The translations under genes and the position numbers were made by a program. Positions 34,768-44,092 of a stretch of DNA of 64,000 nt are shown here, in pieces. Location of the stretch: positions 186,001 through 250,000 of the forward strand of contig JAFEMH010000337.1 of NCBI GenBank assembly GCA_022495995.1, written 5' to 3'. Position 1 is the stretch's first letter; each line of letters starts with the position of its first letter. The stretch comes from Adenophora triphylla var. japonica (Eukaryota; Streptophyta; Magnoliopsida; Asterales; Campanulaceae). The notes beneath the pieces were generated by a model that saw only the letters and a program-made list of their open reading frames with translations, was not told where the DNA came from and did no database searches.

Positions 34768-34779
34768 TCTCGCGCGAGA
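34768..34779. promoter_or_regulatory. Extra TCTCGCGCGAGA palindrome between pol and DUF7745-like gene (Element 3)
   Basis: A perfect 12-bp palindrome 164 bp after the pol stop and 300 bp from the DUF7745-like stop, so near two convergent 3' ends and not near an obvious TATA box. Role unclear. Confidence 0.5.
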
Positions 34780-34827
34780 TTACCCCTCGGCATGACGCCG
34801 TATTTTGTCCTTTTTTTTCTCTCAAAA

Positions 34828-34905
34828 ATGAACTACGTTAGACCTGAGCCTCTTATTTAATTGTTGTAAAAGAGGAACGTAGGCAGCCTTCGGGTTCGGT
34901 CTAAT
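34828..34905 (+). other. Conserved post-pol motif, Element 3 copy
   Basis: GAACTACGTTAGACCTGAGC, then AGAGGAACGTAGGCAGCC and GGTTCGGTCTAA. The CTACG/CGTAG arms and the AGACC/GGTCT outer pairing are intact. Confidence 0.65.
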
Positions 34906-35077
34906 CAAATAAATAAATCTACTTTTGTCCTTTTATTAATCGAATGCATTTTATTAATGGAAAAAGGGAAATCCTAACCACAACGACTAATTTGCTAAGC
35001 TAATAACATTGAAAAAAAATACTAATAAAAGCAAAACTATTGATCTATCAAAGCAATCTCTTGGTACCCCTTATGAT

Positions 35078-36574
35078 CTAGCCTTTCATTGACTTGGTGG
35101 GCCGGCGGACATGGTCACCACCATCTTCGCGATCCTTCTTGTGCTTTGAGCCTCTCAAAGCAGAGCGTCCCTCAAGATGATCAAAGACAGACTCCGAAAG
35201 CCTCTTGAAGACACTGGGCCTATCCAAAGCTTGCGTCTTTCCAGGCATCCCTTTGCCTCGCCTTTCGTACCAATCCCCATCAAGAAAATCCTGGGTTGGA
35301 TCGGTTCGCACATTAGCGGGATCAGACTGAGCCTCGCTCCTTCGCAAAATATTGCTAGCCACAAAAGAATCCCCTAGCAATGAAAGCCGCAGATCATCAA
35401 TCTTCTCCGCACTAGGGTGGCCGGTATGAAGAAACCAATCCAAATACTTGTCAGACAAGAAGATGCTTGCATTAAAAGTTCGAAGGTTCGACCAGCGGTC
35501 CCGACTATTTCCTTCACCCCATGCTTGAGCTAGCGCCTGCGCAAACTCCACACCAATATAAGACACATCACGAGAAGCTCCTTAAAAAAGATAAGTGTCC
35601 TGCTGCTGACCAAACTGACGGAGCACCCGCTTGGGAAAATAAAAGGAGGAATCTCGCAAACCCGGAAGAACAACCCTGTCAAAACGCTTGGTATTGGCAA
35701 CATACTTGTTCAACCTCCAATAAGGCGGACACCAAAGAATGTCAGCAGTTTCAATCTTCGCAATCGACTCAGCCCATTCATCCGCTGAAAGATCCTTGAT
35801 CAACAACTTTCGCGTATGATAGGTGAAAGGGGAATATTCCAATGGGGGACCTACCAACTTGAGATGCTCCCTAAGCCAAATGGTCAACAAAAGAGGACTC
35901 CCTTGAGTCATGGCACCGGTCCTATGCAGCTCGTCAAGACCATGCAAAGTTTCACCCAAGATAAGCGGGACAATGTTCCTAAAACGCTTCCTAGCCTGCA
36001 GAACAATTTCCACCAATTGGGAATCAACCAAGCCATCCCTGCACGTGAATAAAACATCTCGGAAAAGAGAAAGGGCCAGAAAGTTCCGTTTATAGACATG
36101 AAAGGCATCATCATCCGAGTCTCCGCTGAATCGCTCAGGAAAAGAAGAGCAATCCACCCACTTGCGATGAACCAACTCGTAGAAAGTATCAAGGGGGATC
36201 CCTAGCAATTCATTCAAAGCCTCCGAATGATTCATATGGTACTTAGGAACAGCGATCTCACCAGTCAAAGGCATATCCAAGATAATGGCAAATTCCTCCA
36301 TGGTAGGCACCATCTCATTCAAGGAAAAATTGAAAAGATGAATAGAGGGATCCCAAAATCTAGCAGCACCCTGCAACAGATTCCAATCCGGTTGGAGGTT
36401 CTTCAAAGTGAAAAGGATTCTGAATCCGAATTTTGCTATGAACCTATTGCGAGATCGATTGCGAAACGACCTCACAAAATCTCTTGATGCTTGCTTGAAG
36501 GCTTCAACCGCTTCAGACGACAAAGAAAAATCATCAACAATCATGGAAGTTGGGGCAATCTCCTTGGAAGCCAT
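35078..36574 (-). CDS. DUF7745-like protein of Element 3, antisense, one in-frame stop
   Basis: ATG at 36574 (MASKEIAPTSM); the same frame runs to TGA near 35078, broken only by TAA at 35584-35582. Blocks match the intact Element 1 protein: NEMVPTMEEFAIILDMPLTG, NIVPLILGETLHGLDELH, SSFYFPKRVLRQFGQQQ and, after the stop, LSDKYLDWFLHTGHPS. The C-terminus is basic (RGSKHKKDREDGG), as in the other copies. Without the stop the product would be about 498 residues, near the 500 of Element 1. Either a near-intact pseudogene or a readthrough; the former is simpler. Function unknown. Confidence 0.7.
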
Positions 36575-36667
36575 GGATCGTAGGGTTGGAAAAGAAGACA
36601 AGAGTTTCGCCCTAACAGAATATCTCTTGAAAGGCTAGAATGAGTTGTCTGGCCGGACTACAGGGTG

Positions 36668-36747
36668 TTTTTATAGGGAAAACTGACAAAATCCCATTCA
36701 AAGAAGGAAGAGGATTCTGCCTGGGTAGCGTGTCTCGTGCGAGACAC
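36668..36747 (-). promoter_or_regulatory. Promoter of DUF7745-like gene, Element 3
   Basis: GTGTCTCGTGCGAGACAC (36730-36747) is an 18-bp palindrome with one mismatched pair at the centre. TATAAAAA (minus) at 36675-36668 lies about 95 bp before the ATG. A second CG-rich inverted pair, GCGATATATCGC, is beside it at 36757-36768. Confidence 0.7.
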
Positions 36748-37105
36748 CTTGTCCCACGCGATATATCGCCTCGGCAAAACAGCAATAGTTCTGCTCAAAC
36801 AGCAATCTAGCCCTGACTTGACGAAGCAAGTCTCAAAAAACCTGCGCATACAGTTCATAACATGCAGTGCAACACTAAATCTAAGCTCAAAATTGTGGCC
36901 TAGACGGCCATTCCATTTCCAAAACATGGAAAGTCGAGAAAGTCAATAAACTAGCTAATTAGACCTAGGTTTAGGGGTTAAGAAAATCATGTTTTTGTGC
37001 CACCTACTTGTTCTAACAGGTACCAAAGAAAAAGATAAATTGTTTGGGCCCACACGGCCAATATATACGGATCATCAGAAATCAGATAAAGAGAAAAGGA
37101 GGGGA

Positions 37106-39370
37106 TCACGCCATCAAGTCGCTCGAGCCGCCGGCACCTCCGCCATCACCGCCACGGGGGCTACCATCCCTCCTCGACCTCTTGGCTCCGCAAGTAGGAG
37201 TCACCACCGATGCCACTGTCGAGGCCGCCAAAGAAGCCTTATGGACCAGCCTCTCGGACAGGTCCGACACCAGGGCCATCAGTCCCACCATCTTGGTCGC
37301 TCCACGGTTGTAATCGGCTGCAGACAGAGTGACTTGACAACAAAGGAAAACAAATGCTCAGATGAAGTCGGACATATACACTTATATGGACGAATACGAG
37401 AGATAAATACAAACAGAAACATACCGAGGAGACATCCGGCGGAAGGCGGTAACCCTCAGGAATATGATCCAGAGTCGGGATGTGGCCCATCATCGGCATA
37501 ATCCCCATCATGTACGTGTAGCTCAGAGGACCGAAGTCTGGGGCAAAAGGCAGAGAACCAGCAGACTGGGAGGAAGTGCTAGGGGCTGATGAACCTGAGG
37601 CAGAAGCAGAGGCGGAGCCACGAGCGTGCGATCATCTATCACCCACCAAGAGGGGACCCATCAAGCGAGGCAGGAACTCCGCATAAGAGGCCCTGAGGAT
37701 AACACAAGCCGTCGCCACATCACCCACCAAAAGACCTGCATAATCATCATCTGGAATGGAGTAGGTGGGATACATCGCCCTCGGTGGATCCACCGGCACA
37801 TTATATGACAGTCTACCCCGGCCATGCTGTGGGAAGACCCGCTCACTAAGGTACATGGTGTCCCCCTCCAGAGATGCCAACATCCTCTGCATCCCAGTGG
37901 CATCACAAGCACGGTGCACCTCCTGCTCTAACAGGGTCCATGGATAAAGGCCCAACCGCTCATACTCAAAAGTGTCCAGCATGGTCCTCGCCTCTGCCAC
38001 TGTCAGGGTCCACTCCTGATCCTCATCCTCATCAACACTCCGATTGGGGTGGCTCCACCTCCTGATATTCGGGAACAAAGGGGTCCGGCTCTCCAACTCA
38101 AACTTGTACAGCCCAAGGACAGTATAGCCCCATATCTGCACAAGAAAATAGAACGGATTCGGTACAAAATAAAGACAAAGCATACAAGCAAAGAACAGAG
38201 ACAAAGTCAAGAGCATACCTCCCAGGCATAAGAATACCCCGACAGGGTATCCTTAGTGTGCCTACACGCCTCATCCATGGCGTGATAGCAGAAGTCCAGC
38301 CCCGCTGAGCCCCAATCATATCCACTCACCTCATCCAGATTCACCAACAAACCTAACAGAGAAAGACGGGCCATAGAAGAGTGGTTCGCAAAGATGGTCT
38401 CAGAAAGGATATACCAGAGGGCACCCCTCACCAATCGATCAGTGACTGCATTTGGCTTAAGAGCATACTCCTCAATTTGACGCCGGAGGGGTGTTAGCTC
38501 AGCAGCAAATCCCTTAACCTTGTTAGGGACGAAACCGATCAACTGCCTCCACACAGCTGGACCCGCAGGCTTATAACCCGAAGTCTTCGGCAAGGGGTCA
38601 CCAATGAACTCTAGCCTCGTGATAGCAAGGAAATCAGTCGGAGTCATAGTCGTTTCCCCGGAGCGCAAATGCATGGTGTGGGTAGTATCCCACCACCTCT
38701 CCCGGATTGCCTGAAGAACTTGGGGAGTCCGCCTTATCCCCCGAAGATTATCAACAAAGGTCAATAGCCCCATTTGGGCCACCCTATCTCTAACCCCTTC
38801 AAGGTCCTTGATCTTGTCCCACAAAGCTCTCACCAATTTTGGGCTCCCTCGGCAATTCTTCGTTGGCCTATATGACTGCAAAAACAGAAGAAAAACAAAA
38901 GGGGCAATGTTAGAAATCATTCCATGGCAAAAACTCAATGAAATAGAAGAAAATTTTTATTGAGGCATTTCATCGAACACTTGGTGTGTGTATAGGAAAA
39001 GCTTGCCCAAGGATACAATGGATAATCCGAATCAACCTCTCCTACAATCCATGATGTGTAGGAGGCTTATACGCACACAATGCAACAACAATCATCCAAC
39101 GAAATGCACAAAATCAGAGCATGCAAGAAGGAACCTAGTTCTAGACCAAAAGCAATAAAAGAATGGCCATTGATGGAATTTGGATTCAAAAAAGCATGGA
39201 TTCAAGCTCAATGCAATACAAGGATCAAGAGTTGAGGGAAAAGCTCTTACCAAGCCTTCCCGAACAGCGGTGGAGATGTACGCGTGCCTATCGAAGGTGA
39301 GGTCATCGCGGGGATAATCCTTCCCTAGTAAATAACTCCCCAAAATAGGATTCCTTTGTTCTTGAGCCAT
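37106..39370 (-). CDS. Plant mobile domain protein of Element 3, four exons, antisense
   Basis: Exon 1: 39370 (MAQEQRNPILGSYLL) to a CTTG|GTAAGAG donor near 39249. Exon 2: 38875 to about 38220, after TTTTTGCAG, with RWWDTTHTMHLRSGETTMTP and LVRGALWYILSETIFANHSS, the PMD core. Exon 3: 38135 to about 37428, after TTGTGCAG; an in-frame TGA at 37634-37632 interrupts it, with the same frame continuing SHARGSASASASGSS. Exon 4: about 37320-37106, ending GAKRSRRDGSPRGGDGGG, basic and Gly-rich. Exon-intron structure equals that of Element 1. One nonsense codon is the only clear lesion. PMD proteins have no defined chemistry; a role in chromatin or transposon control is family-level knowledge. Confidence 0.72.
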
Positions 39371-39515
39371 TGATTATGGAGGGAGAGAGGATTGAGAATT
39401 GATTGGGAGGAGAATCACCAAGCAATCCACGAAAAATTGTAGAAAAAAATGACCTTGGCTTGAGCTAGGGAGGGAAATTTGAAAAGGATGTTTTCAAATT
39501 AAAAGAGGAGCTGCT

Positions 39516-39573
39516 GTTATATTAGCCCCGACAGTTCAAGTCTTGCACGGTATACCTTATCTCGCGCGAGATA
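39516..39573 (-). promoter_or_regulatory. Promoter of PMD gene, Element 3
   Basis: TATCTCGCGCGAGATA (39558-39573), a perfect 16-bp palindrome. TAATATAA (minus) near 39524-39516 serves as TATA-like box, with ATG 39370 about 145 bp on. Confidence 0.7.
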
Positions 39574-39804
39574 TTCCTTCGGGAAATTGACAAAATTGTC
39601 CCCGACAATAAGTGTCTACGCAACATCAAAATTCAAAATTTTGACACATTTACCGTTGGAAATGATAAACTAGCAAGGAAACGTGGAGAAATCGGCACCG
39701 CAAGTCACGGAACGAAGGCAAACGTGACATACGCACGATCGCCCGATATGGCCCCAGTCGCCCGAAAGCCGAGTGGTCCAAAGATCAACTCAATCCACAT
39801 GATT

Positions 39805-40310
39805 TAGAGCCCAGAAAGGTGAATCATCAAAATTAAAAGCTCGGTTCAATGCCCAGACAGGTGGATCATCATCATAAAAGCCCGGTCCAACGCCCAGACA
39901 GGTGGATCGTCATCATAAAAGCCCGGTCCAACGCCCAGACAGGTGGATCGTCATCATAAAAGCCCGATCCAATGCCCAGACAGGTGGATCGTCAAAAGAA
40001 AAGCTCGGTCCAACGCCCAGACAGGTGGATTGTCATCATAAAAGCCAGGTCCAACACCCAGACAGGTGAATCATTAACAAAAGAAAAGCTCGATCCAATG
40101 CCCAGATAGGTGGATCATCGAACCAAAAGCCCGATTCAACGCCCAAACAGGTGAATCGTCATCCTCAACAACAAAAGGCCCGATTCGGAGCCCAGAAAGG
40201 CGAATCGTCACAAAACCGACAGGACTCAAAGGACCGGAAAAGTAAGACTTTGTTTTCTAACATATTTCCCCGTAGGTTCGAAGCTCAAACAGGCGAATCT
40301 TCAAACAGAC
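39805..40310. repeat. Tandem array, about 41-bp unit, ten or so copies with covarying hairpin (Element 3)
   Basis: The unit reads like CGGTCCAACGCCCAGACAGG then TGGATCGTCATCATAAAAGC. Each unit can pair its two ends around CGCCCAGACAGG. Paired arms change together: CGATCCA/TGGATCG (39965-39991), CGATTCA/TGAATCG (40132-40158), CGATTCG/CGAATCG (40181-40207), and a TTCG/CGAA form near 40276-40298. Confidence 0.88.
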
Positions 40311-40431
40311 AGGTATATTCAGAATTGGGTCTTGATTTGATTCCTCAGTATGAATTTATATTTCAAAACAAAATCTCCTCGATTTTCAAATAATTTTCAA
40401 AATACCTAAAGCAGCCTTTTCGTGTTTTGGA

Positions 40432-40480
40432 GTCGAACTACATTATGGTCTGATTCTCCGATAGAGATACGTAGAAAGCC
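40432..40480 (+). other. Conserved pre-LTR motif, Element 3
   Basis: CGAACTACATTATGGTCTGA then GATAGAGATACGTAGAAAGC. Counterpart of 24767-24815 and of 42845-42892 (minus). Confidence 0.6.
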
Positions 40481-40528
40481 GTGCAGCCCGACCATCCCGA
40501 TGTTCAGAATGATGTATTTTCTATCGAC

Positions 40529-40567
40529 AACATGACTTCTTTCATAAGTCTTGTCGCCGAGGGGCTC
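40529..40567 (+). other. Pre-LTR hairpin and polypurine tract of Element 3
   Basis: GACTTCTTTCATAAGTC is an inverted repeat, then TTGTCGCCGAGGGGCTC ends directly at the LTR start TGTAGACACC (40568). Confidence 0.75.
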
Positions 40568-41540
40568 TGTAGACACCCCATTCTGAACACATCGGATTAT
40601 ATTTATACCACTCTAAGTCTCACTTTGAGTCAAGAAGTAGAAATCCCCCATTTCGTCATGTTTTGTTAAGTTTTAACTAACCACCGTTAGTTCGGGACTA
40701 GACTGCATACGAGATAACGAGGAAAGGACGGAATTGTCCACAGGAATAATATCTCGCCGCAAGATGGCGTGTCTCGCACGAGATATCGTCCCTCTGCAGA
40801 ATGCAAATGACAGTTTCCTCGTCGATTTCAACCTCTTTTTGGGATAAATCTTCATCCATCCGGCCAACCAATAGAGTTTGGAGTCTGGAACCATCTTAAA
40901 GTGTTTGATCTCATCTTCAACACTTCTCCAACCCCTATAAATACTTGGTGACTTCCAAGGATCAAGGAGGACGAATTTTCATAACACACACATATTTTGT
41001 TGGTTTCTTTCCTTGAAGGATTCCTGCAAAATCACTCTTAAATCACCTCAAAGTTTGTTTGTCAACCTTGTTGATAAACAAGCATCAAGATTCGAGTCAA
41101 GGACTGAGGCGAAGCTCTGTCCGTATCAAGAGTCGATTCTAAACTTGAGTCGAAACTCTGCCCAAATCACCTCACGCAAGGTAACCCCTAAATCCCTTTC
41201 TAATTGATTATTAGAGTGGTATAAGTCCATAGAATCTAGGATCGGCCTAGAGCCTCTCCAAAACATGGAGACGGTCTCGAAGCAATCGATCCTACACTCC
41301 GTTTAACCCCATTTAATGGACCTTTTACTTGTATTATTTGAAATCTTTTTCTTTCTTCTCTGAAAACCTCTCTTTTCTTTAGCAAGACCAATCTCCGGAT
41401 TGGGTGGAATGGATGCTCCTTGACCTACCCATTCCATAACCTAAGCCCCGAATCCAATCTCTTTCAAAATGGTTTTTCTATGTTTTCCAAATGAATAATA
41501 TAGGTGGCGACTCAAAAAGATAAAATTCACAACAACGCTA
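40568..41540 (+). repeat. 3' LTR of Element 3 (right end approximate)
   Basis: Starts TGTAGACACCCC after the polypurine tract; TATAAATA at 40936-40943; a GCAAG|GTAACCC donor-like site near 41180; GGTGGCGACTC near 41505, as seen inside the other LTRs just before their ends. The exact end cannot be fixed without the partner LTR. Confidence 0.75.
40772..40943 (+). promoter_or_regulatory. U3 promoter of Element 3 LTR
   Basis: TCTCGCACGAGA (40772-40783), one central mismatch from the palindrome used by the antisense genes of this element, and TATAAATA at 40936-40943. A weaker ATCTCGCCGCAAGAT lies just upstream. Confidence 0.65.
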
Positions 41541-41611
41541 CAGGGCCACATCCCAATTACAAAACTATGAACAAATTACAATTGAAAAAGTGGCTTCTGC
41601 AGAGTGGCAAA

Positions 41612-41695
41612 CTGTGTCGCGTGACACAGGATCTACTTGGCTAGTTGTGTCGTGTGACACAGGACTCAGCCTGGCAGGTTGTGTCGCGTGACACA
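41612..41695. repeat. Three spaced copies of TGTGTCGCGTGACACA-type inverted repeat
   Basis: CTGTGTCGCGTGACACAG at 41612-41629 (one mismatched pair), TGTGTCGTGTGACACA near 41646-41661, and TGTGTCGCGTGACACA at 41680-41695. The core TGTCGCGTGACA is the reverse complement of the TGTCACGCGACA repeated in the copia leader at 61074-61186. Confidence 0.75.
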
Positions 41696-42318
41696 GGACG
41701 CCAATATGTAGAAACCTTACAGACAGAAACGCAGAATGAACTGAGATCTATCCAAATCGAATTATAACATCAATTCACTTCAGAAAACACATGAATCAGC
41801 AGCAATCATTCAAGTGGGTGTGGATATGGGGTGATCCACACTTCCTTTATGAACAAGCCACAATTATACCAAAATTAACCCATAAACATGAAGTAATTAT
41901 GGAACAATGAGATTTAAACAGAGAGATTGCAATTGTAACTTAATAATTAGAGCAGATAGAGCCTAATTATCAAATCAATGAATTGAAATTGTAGATGAAT
42001 TATGAAAAATAGCAAATAAAGGAGAGATAAGGAGGGAGGGAGGGAGTTTGTTACCCTTGTAGATCCATAATCCTTATACCAAGTCAGGTATAAGGATCTT
42101 CAATTATCAGCTATAGAATCGGATTGAGCTTAGGAAGGATGGTGGATTAAGGATCTAGATGATGGTGTATGAATTGGATTGAATGGTGAGAGAAAAGGAG
42201 AGAGTTGTATGTGAGAGAGAGAGAGGGTTGTGAGTGTTTTGCTATGTGTGTTACGCCAATATTTGGGCAGAGTAACAGTAAGTCAAAAAGGGATCCAGAA
42301 ATGAGAGGGGGAGGGTCT

Positions 42319-42400
42319 TATTTATAACCTGTTGGTGAGTGGCTAGTTGCGTCGTACGACTTAACGCTTGTGCTTTCCATGGCTCGTTGTGTCGCACGAC
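42319..42400 (-). promoter_or_regulatory. U3 promoter of Element 4 LTR: GTCGTACGAC and GTCGCACGAC
   Basis: Perfect GTCGTACGAC at 42351-42360 and one-mismatch GTCGCACGAC at 42391-42400, upstream on the minus strand of TTATAAATAAG (42327-42317). Confidence 0.65.
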
Positions 42401-42662
42401 TAGACGAGCCAATAACCGTTTCTGGCGCCAAAAACCTGTTCTGAAACATTTCGGGATAATTCCTCCTAGGTCTAAAATGAATAATTCTCTATAGGTCCTT
42501 TTGCATGGAAAAAAGACTTAAAAGTACTTCTTTCGCAAGAAACTTATAAAAAGTTTCCGAAAGTCTCGGAATGGACCGGAAATTTACCAAAATGCCCCTA
42601 GTGCAATTTTATTATATTATAAGGCACTTATAAAGGTTGCAAATTGGATTGGGGTACTCACA

Positions 42663-42705
42663 GATTCCCTTGGCAACATCACTTATGGAAGAAGTGAGGT
42701 TGTCG
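42663..42705 (-). other. Pre-LTR hairpin and polypurine tract of Element 4
   Basis: Minus strand CACTTCTTCCATAAGTG, then ATGTTGCCAAGGGAATC directly before TGTGAGTAC. Matches the arrangement of Elements 2 and 3. Confidence 0.65.
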
Positions 42706-42844
42706 ATAAGAAGGATCCCAATCCTAATGAGCGGCCGGCGGGAAAGACAGACCAGAGTGGTCAAATTGCCGGACCTGCTAGGGATATGGCAGATGAAGGA
42801 AAATTATTGATGTGGACGGATGGCTGGACCTTTTTGGAGAAGGA

Positions 42845-42892
42845 TTCCTACGTATCCCTAGGAGGGAATCAAGCCATATCGTAGTTCGAACA
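42845..42892 (-). other. Conserved pre-LTR motif, Element 4
   Basis: Minus strand TTCGAACTACGATATGGCTT, then CTAGGGATACGTAGGAATCC; CTACG and CGTAG arms are intact. Confidence 0.6.
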
Positions 42893-42994
42893 TTGACTAT
42901 TTGGTTGTCAATCGGGGTTTTGGGTAAAATATACTCAAAGATGATCTACAACTACTTGAGATATGTTTTAATACATGCGGTGTGCTTACCTGCA

Positions 42995-43390
42995 GCTTTG
43001 ATGAAGACTTGTCGTGTGGAATGGGATTGGATGAAGATTTGCCGTGGAACCGGGCTTTGATGAAGATCTGCCATGCAAACGGGCTTTGGTGAAGATGTGC
43101 CGTGTGAAATGGGCTTTGATGAAGACTTTTTGTGCAAACGGGCTTTGCTGAAGACTTACCGTGCAAACGGGCTTTGGTAAAGATTTGTCGTGGAACCGGG
43201 CTTTGATGAAGATCTGCCGTGCAAACGGGCTTTGGTGAAGATGTGCCATTCGAAACGGGCTTTGATGAAGACTTGCCGTGCAAACGGGCTTTGATGAAGA
43301 CTTGCCGTGCAAACGGGCTTTAATGAAGACATGCCGTGCAAATGGACTTTGGGGAAGACGTGACGTGCAAACGGGCTTTGATGAAGATGA
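42995..43390. repeat. Tandem array, 29-32 bp unit, about 13 copies (Element 4)
   Basis: Unit like CGGGCTTTGATGAAGACTTG followed by CCGTGCAAA, with variants at several positions. It occupies the same place as the arrays of Elements 1-3 but is unrelated in sequence. Long frames across it are repeat translations, not genes. Confidence 0.88.
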
Positions 43391-43908
43391 GATGAGGCAG
43401 AAAACACCACCTGCAGGGTTTGAATTCTTTTGTCCGAAATTTTGGTTTGAGGGACAGTCCTCATGATCCAATTGTGCTCATTTGATTATTGTGCCCTGCG
43501 GGGGGAAACACAACACTCCAGGCACTTTATTTTACTATGCTACTTTGTTAGCACATTTTATACAAGATTAAACTTGGTTATTTGTTAGCTTGATTGCACA
43601 AGTCCATCCGCTTTAAAAAAAATGGGATGATGATTGTATGAAGAAGAAGGAAAGATGATGATTGTATTAGATGATCGGCTTTGCCGGATTTGTATATGAG
43701 ATGATGTGTTGAATCTGTATCGGGTGAGTGTGTACAGGGATATATGTGGTGGAGTGAACCCTCTCCCATGCATTTACATTTTGGTATATGGGATGAATAT
43801 GTGTGAGTATGTGTGTATGGGAGGTGTATTGCAGCAACAGCGAGTCGAGGAGTGCCCTGGGAAGACAGGCTTGCATCAACTTTGCTGATGTCTGATGTTG
43901 GCCAGATG
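43391..43908. other. No gene seen between repeat array and DUF7745-like promoter (Element 4)
   Basis: AT-rich with GATGATGATTGTAT-like short repeats (43620-43670) and TGTGTGAGTATGTGTG (43800-43820). A PMD gene would be expected about here by comparison with Elements 1-3; none is present. Confidence 0.5.
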
Positions 43909-43954
43909 TGTCGCCCGGCATGCCTTGCCAGCATGGCAAGTTATGTTGCACGAC
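43909..43954 (+). promoter_or_regulatory. Degenerate palindromes before DUF7745-like gene, Element 4
   Basis: GTCGCCCGGC (43909-43918) and GTTGCACGAC (43945-43954) resemble the LTR sites GTCGCACGAC and GTCGTACGAC; the second differs from the first LTR form by one C-to-T. The flank GACTAAATG also resembles GACTAGACG of the LTR site. Confidence 0.45.
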
Positions 43955-44092
43955 TAAATGAAGCTCGTAACAGGCCTTTTTAACCCAGCTCCGAATTCAT
44001 TTGAAGACACTGCCTTTTCAAGAAAAAAAACCAACAACCCCAGTTTGAGTGATAAGCGATTTCTTTGACAAAGATTGAAACTTTCGACCGTA

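Larger units (their letters stand above)
31937..41540 (+). mobile_element. Element 3: Tat-lineage Ty3/gypsy, 3' two-thirds
   Basis: Begins abruptly inside RT at the Element 1 insertion point; the 5' part should lie left of the window. Order: RT (from the YVDDM side), RNase H, archaeal RNase H, integrase, antisense DUF7745-like gene, antisense PMD gene, 41-bp repeats, motif, hairpin, polypurine tract, 3' LTR. Palindrome TCTCGCGCGAGA or one-mismatch forms stand before both antisense genes, in the LTR, and once behind pol. It is the best-preserved element of the window: pol has one nonsense codon and two frameshifts. Confidence 0.85.
41560..42662 (-). repeat. 3' LTR of Element 4 (left end approximate)
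   Basis: Minus strand start TGTGAGTACCCC at 42662, directly after the polypurine tract. TATA at 42327-42319, GAGAGAGA-rich leader, GTAACAAAC donor-like site near 42050. The left end is uncertain; the three palindromes at 41612-41695 may be its U5 or belong to the flank. Confidence 0.65.

Noticed and set aside
39805..40310. CRISPR-like palindromic repeats
   Set aside because: Spacers are the same sequence in each unit; this is a tandem array with internal hairpins.
42897..43471. Minus-strand frames with repeated SSxPVCTxSLHQSPF peptides
   Set aside because: Translation of the 30-bp tandem array; period and boundaries follow the repeat, with no start context.
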